Part shown: piece after piece, positions 12,923-15,199 of the stretch
How the letters are laid out: each line of letters opens with the position of its first letter
Numbering within the stretch: position 1 is the stretch's first letter
Origin: Spirosomataceae bacterium
GTDB taxonomy: Bacteria > Bacteroidota > Bacteroidia > Cytophagales > Spirosomataceae
NCBI GenBank assembly: GCA_025455795.1
Contig: JALOLW010000037.1
Span: 1 to 15,199 of the forward strand
DNA length: 15,199 bases
Direction of reading: 5' to 3'
Translations under genes and position numbers: made by a program
The notes under the pieces: generated by a model
Database searches by the model: none
The model's input: only the letters and a program-made list of their open reading frames with translations
Told to the model about the DNA's origin: nothing

Positions 12923-14785
12923 ATGTTTCCAAAATATGATGTCATTGTAGTAGGAGCAGGACACGCTGGCTGCGAAGCCGCCGCCGCCGCCGCCAACATG
13001 GGGTCGAAGGTCTTACTCGTGACGATGAACATGCACACCATCGCGCAGATGTCTTGCAACCCCGCAATGGGGGGCGTAGCCAAAGGGCAAATCGTAAGAG
13101 AAATAGACGCATTGGGCGGGCAGTCGGGTATCATAAGCGACAAAACCATGATTCAGTTCAGGATGCTCAACCGCTCCAAAGGCCCCGCGATGTGGTCGCC
13201 GCGCTGTCAAAGCGACCGCATGCGTTTTGCCGAAGAATGGCGCATGACGCTCGAACAAACCCCCAACGTGGATTTTTGGCAAGATACCGCCCGCGAAATC
13301 ATCGTAAAAGATGGCCGCGTAGTAGGCATCAAAACAAGCCTCGGCATGGAGATTTTGGGCAAAGCGGTAGTGCTGACCAACGGCACTTTTTTGAATGGTT
13401 TGATTCACATTGGCGAAAAAAACTTTGGCGGTGGTAGGGTAGGGGAGAAAGCCGCTACGGGCATTACCGAGCAACTCATCTCGTTGGGGTTTGAATCTGG
13501 CCGCATGAAAACTGGCACGCCCCCGCGCGTGGACGGGCGCACCCTCGACTACACCCGCATGGAAGAACAGCCCGGTGATGAGCAGCCAAGCAAGTTTTCT
13601 TATACCAACACGCCCAAACTCCTCACCCAACGAAGCTGCTGGATTACGTACACCAACGAAGCCGTACACGCCGAACTCCGCACGGGTTTTGACAAATCGC
13701 CCATGTTTACGGGTCGAATCAAAGGCTTGGGGCCGCGCTACTGCCCGTCGGTAGAAGACAAAATCAATCGCTTTGCCGACAAAGACCATCATCAGATTTT
13801 TGTCGAACCCGAAGGCTGGCAAACCGTAGAAGTGTATGTCAATGGGTTTTCGACTTCACTGCCCGAAGATGTACAATACAAAGCGATTCGACTCATTCCT
13901 GGTTTTGAAAATGCGCGCATGTTTCGCCCTGGCTATGCCATCGAATATGACTTTTTTCCGCCTACTCAACTCAGCCTTACCCTCGAAACCCACCTCATCC
14001 AAAACCTGTTTTTTGCGGGTCAAATCAACGGCACCACGGGCTACGAAGAAGCCGCTTGTCAAGGATTGATGGCGGGTATCAATGCCCACCAAAATGCCCA
14101 CGACTTGACACCGTTTGTTCTCAAACGCTCCGAAGCCTACATTGGCGTATTGATAGATGACTTGGTCAATAAAGGCACCGAAGAGCCGTACAGGATGTTT
14201 ACGTCGCGGGCCGAATACCGCACTTTGCTGCGCCAAGACAACGCCGACCTCCGCCTCACCGCCCTCGGCCACGGCCTCGGCTTGGCCGACGACAATCGCT
14301 TGCAGCGGGTCCAAGAAAAGAAGATGAACAACGAGACGATTGTAAACGAACTCCAAAAAGTGAAAGTCCAACCTGCAGACATCAACGGATTGCTGGAGTC
14401 GTTGGGAACATCGCCCATTCGTGAGAAACAACCGTTTTATCAACTCCTCAAACGCCCCGACATTGAAATAGAACACCTGCGCGGATTGCAGCACGAGATT
14501 GGGGCGTTTCTCAATCGCTTCGATGAGGAGTCGTTGGAGCAGGCTATGATAACGGTGAAGTACCAAGACTACATCGAAAAAGAAAAGTTGATGGTAGAAA
14601 AAATGAACCGCCTCGAAGACCTCGAAATCATCTCCGATTTTGACTACGACCGTGTCTCTGCGCTCTCTATCGAAAGCCGCCAAAAACTCAAACGCATCCG
14701 CCCGCGCACACTCGGGCAAGCCTCGCGCATCAGCGGCGTAAGCCCCTCCGACGTTTCAGTCTTAATGGTGTATTTGGGGAGATAA
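12923..14785 (+). CDS. mnmG: tRNA uridine 5-carboxymethylaminomethyl modification enzyme MnmG (GidA)
   Basis: FAD-dependent subunit of the MnmE-MnmG complex, which installs carboxymethylaminomethyl at wobble U34 of certain tRNAs. The 620 residues are family length. The FAD Rossmann motif is VVGAGHAGCEAA (9-20). SCNPAMGGVAKG (44-55) and PRYCPSVEDK (271-280) carry the conserved Cys45 and Cys274 expected to act in catalysis. NFGGGRVGEKAATGI (167-181), RMKTGTPPRVDG (194-205) and FFAGQINGTTGYEEAACQG (363-381) are further signatures. The C-terminal helical domain (about 440-620) that binds MnmE and tRNA is complete. Residues 19-24 are six alanines encoded by six consecutive GCC codons (12977-12994). 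The gene stands alone between the parS-like spacer and a terminator, so it probably has its own promoter in 12793-12922, though I see no clear TAnnTTTG there. Confidence 0.97.
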   Translation: MFPKYDVIVVGAGHAGCEAAAAAANMGSKVLLVTMNMHTIAQMSCNPAMGGVAKGQIVREIDALGGQSGIISDKTMIQFRMLNRSKGPAMWSPRCQSDRMRFAEEWRMTLEQTPNVDFWQDTAREIIVKDGRVVGIKTSLGMEILGKAVVLTNGTFLNGLIHIGEKNFGGGRVGEKAATGITEQLISLGFESGRMKTGTPPRVDGRTLDYTRMEEQPGDEQPSKFSYTNTPKLLTQRSCWITYTNEAVHAELRTGFDKSPMFTGRIKGLGPRYCPSVEDKINRFADKDHHQIFVEPEGWQTVEVYVNGFSTSLPEDVQYKAIRLIPGFENARMFRPGYAIEYDFFPPTQLSLTLETHLIQNLFFAGQINGTTGYEEAACQGLMAGINAHQNAHDLTPFVLKRSEAYIGVLIDDLVNKGTEEPYRMFTSRAEYRTLLRQDNADLRLTALGHGLGLADDNRLQRVQEKKMNNETIVNELQKVKVQPADINGLLESLGTSPIREKQPFYQLLKRPDIEIEHLRGLQHEIGAFLNRFDEESLEQAMITVKYQDYIEKEKLMVEKMNRLEDLEIISDFDYDRVSALSIESRQKLKRIRPRTLGQASRISGVSPSDVSVLMVYLGR

Positions 14786-14823
14786 AAAAGGAGAAGCGAG
14801 CCGAGGCTCGCTTCTCCTTTTTT
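14784..14823. terminator. Symmetric factor-independent terminator after mnmG
   Basis: Perfect 18-bp arms (14784-14801 and 14806-14823) around a CGAG loop. The stem has a GC-rich upper part and six A at the base on one side with six T on the other. This gives a U-run on both strands, so it should stop mnmG from the left and the convergent minus-strand gene from the right. It begins inside the mnmG TAA. Confidence 0.93.
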
Positions 14824-14833
14824 AGACAAATAT

Positions 14834-15199
14834 TCAATTTTTTACCAGGTATACTTTTACTTTTTGGGTTGGAATCTTAAAGCCTTCTTTACTTGGAAAC
14901 TGCATCAACCCGTACAAAAAACTACGACGGCTGGATTTGTCAAAATCCACTTCGTATCTACTACTAAATGCCATACCGAGACTTCGATAAAGGTTGGCAT
15001 CACAACAGGGCTCATTGAAAAACACCTCATTTTCTGCATTAATTACATACGTTGCATTGGCTACTATTGGCGATTTATCAAAACTGTAAATCACCTCGCA
15101 CCGATGCCCCGTCTTGCATTTTTTGAACTCGATATTACTTGTTCCGTAGTACATCACCGAATCGGGCGGTTGAAGGTTTGGGGCTATAAAATCTATCCT
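14834..15199 (-). CDS. Hypothetical protein, C-terminal part (runs off right edge)
   Basis: An open frame on the minus strand ends with TGA at 14834-14836 and stays open to the window end (121 visible residues), so its start lies outside. A GTG at 15155-15157 and an ATG at 15152-15154 occur inside, but the upstream reading (DFIAPNLQPPDSVMYYGT) looks like real protein, so I treat the gene as truncated by the window. The visible part is mixed beta-rich with no membrane segment; it has four cysteines (in FKKCKTGHRC and in a CC pair) and a basic end KVKVYLVKN. I do not recognise a family. An envelope or secreted protein with disulfides is one possibility, untestable without the N-terminus. It converges on mnmG with the shared terminator between them. 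Confidence 0.65.
   Translation of the reverse strand, partial: RIDFIAPNLQPPDSVMYYGTSNIEFKKCKTGHRCEVIYSFDKSPIVANATYVINAENEVFFNEPCCDANLYRSLGMAFSSRYEVDFDKSSRRSFLYGLMQFPSKEGFKIPTQKVKVYLVKN

Noticed and set aside
13013..13822. Another long minus-strand frame (269 codons) inside mnmG
   Set aside because: Antisense shadow of mnmG with no protein-like motifs and no plausible promoter.
13856..14719. Long open frame (287 codons) on the minus strand inside mnmG
   Set aside because: It is fully antisense to a clear mnmG, has no recognisable motifs, and its length follows from the codon bias of the + strand gene.
15152..15157. GTG/ATG as the start of the right-edge minus-strand gene
   Set aside because: The frame stays open with protein-like sequence up to the window end, so the true start is probably outside.

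Overview
This window is the 3' half of a division and cell wall (dcw) cluster from a member of the Bacteroidota, most likely a Cytophagales relative (Runella/Spirosoma-type; the genus is a guess). Reasons: the Bacteroidota gene order murD-ftsW-murG-murC-ftsQ-ftsA-ftsZ, a short FtsQ with a Bacteroidota-style C-terminus, starts with little Shine-Dalgarno signal, a TTG/TAnnTTTG promoter before accD, and a YbeY whose third metal histidine is Asp. All genes but the last lie on the + strand.

Layout. Positions 54-9607 hold murD, ftsW, murG, murC, ftsQ, ftsA and ftsZ. They supply the late cytoplasmic steps of peptidoglycan precursor synthesis (MurC, MurD), lipid II formation (MurG), septal glycan polymerisation (FtsW) and the Z-ring with its membrane anchor and divisome link (FtsZ, FtsA, FtsQ). 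The run is interrupted between murG and murC by a two-gene PIN-domain toxin-antitoxin module (3763-4349). Its toxin stop codon directly abuts the murC start. Two intergenic spaces, before murG and before ftsA, each hold a pair of oppositely oriented C/G-block palindromes that look like one dispersed REP/BIME-like family.

Positions 9604-12792 hold an AlkD-like DNA glycosylase overlapping the ftsZ stop, accD (acetyl-CoA carboxylase beta subunit) behind a recognisable Bacteroidota promoter, a radical SAM protein of unknown function four bases after accD, and ybeY (rRNA maturation endonuclease).

Positions 12793-15199 begin with a 130-bp spacer carrying two sequences very close to the bacterial chromosome-partition site parS, then a 14-bp tandem repeat. 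mnmG (gidA, tRNA-U34 modification) follows and ends at a strong symmetric terminator. A convergent minus-strand gene of unknown function runs off the right edge.

No gene-free stretch exceeds 300 bases. The longest, 6529-6722 between ftsQ and ftsA, holds palindromes and AT-rich sequence without a convincing promoter. No tRNA, rRNA, CRISPR array or insertion sequence was seen.
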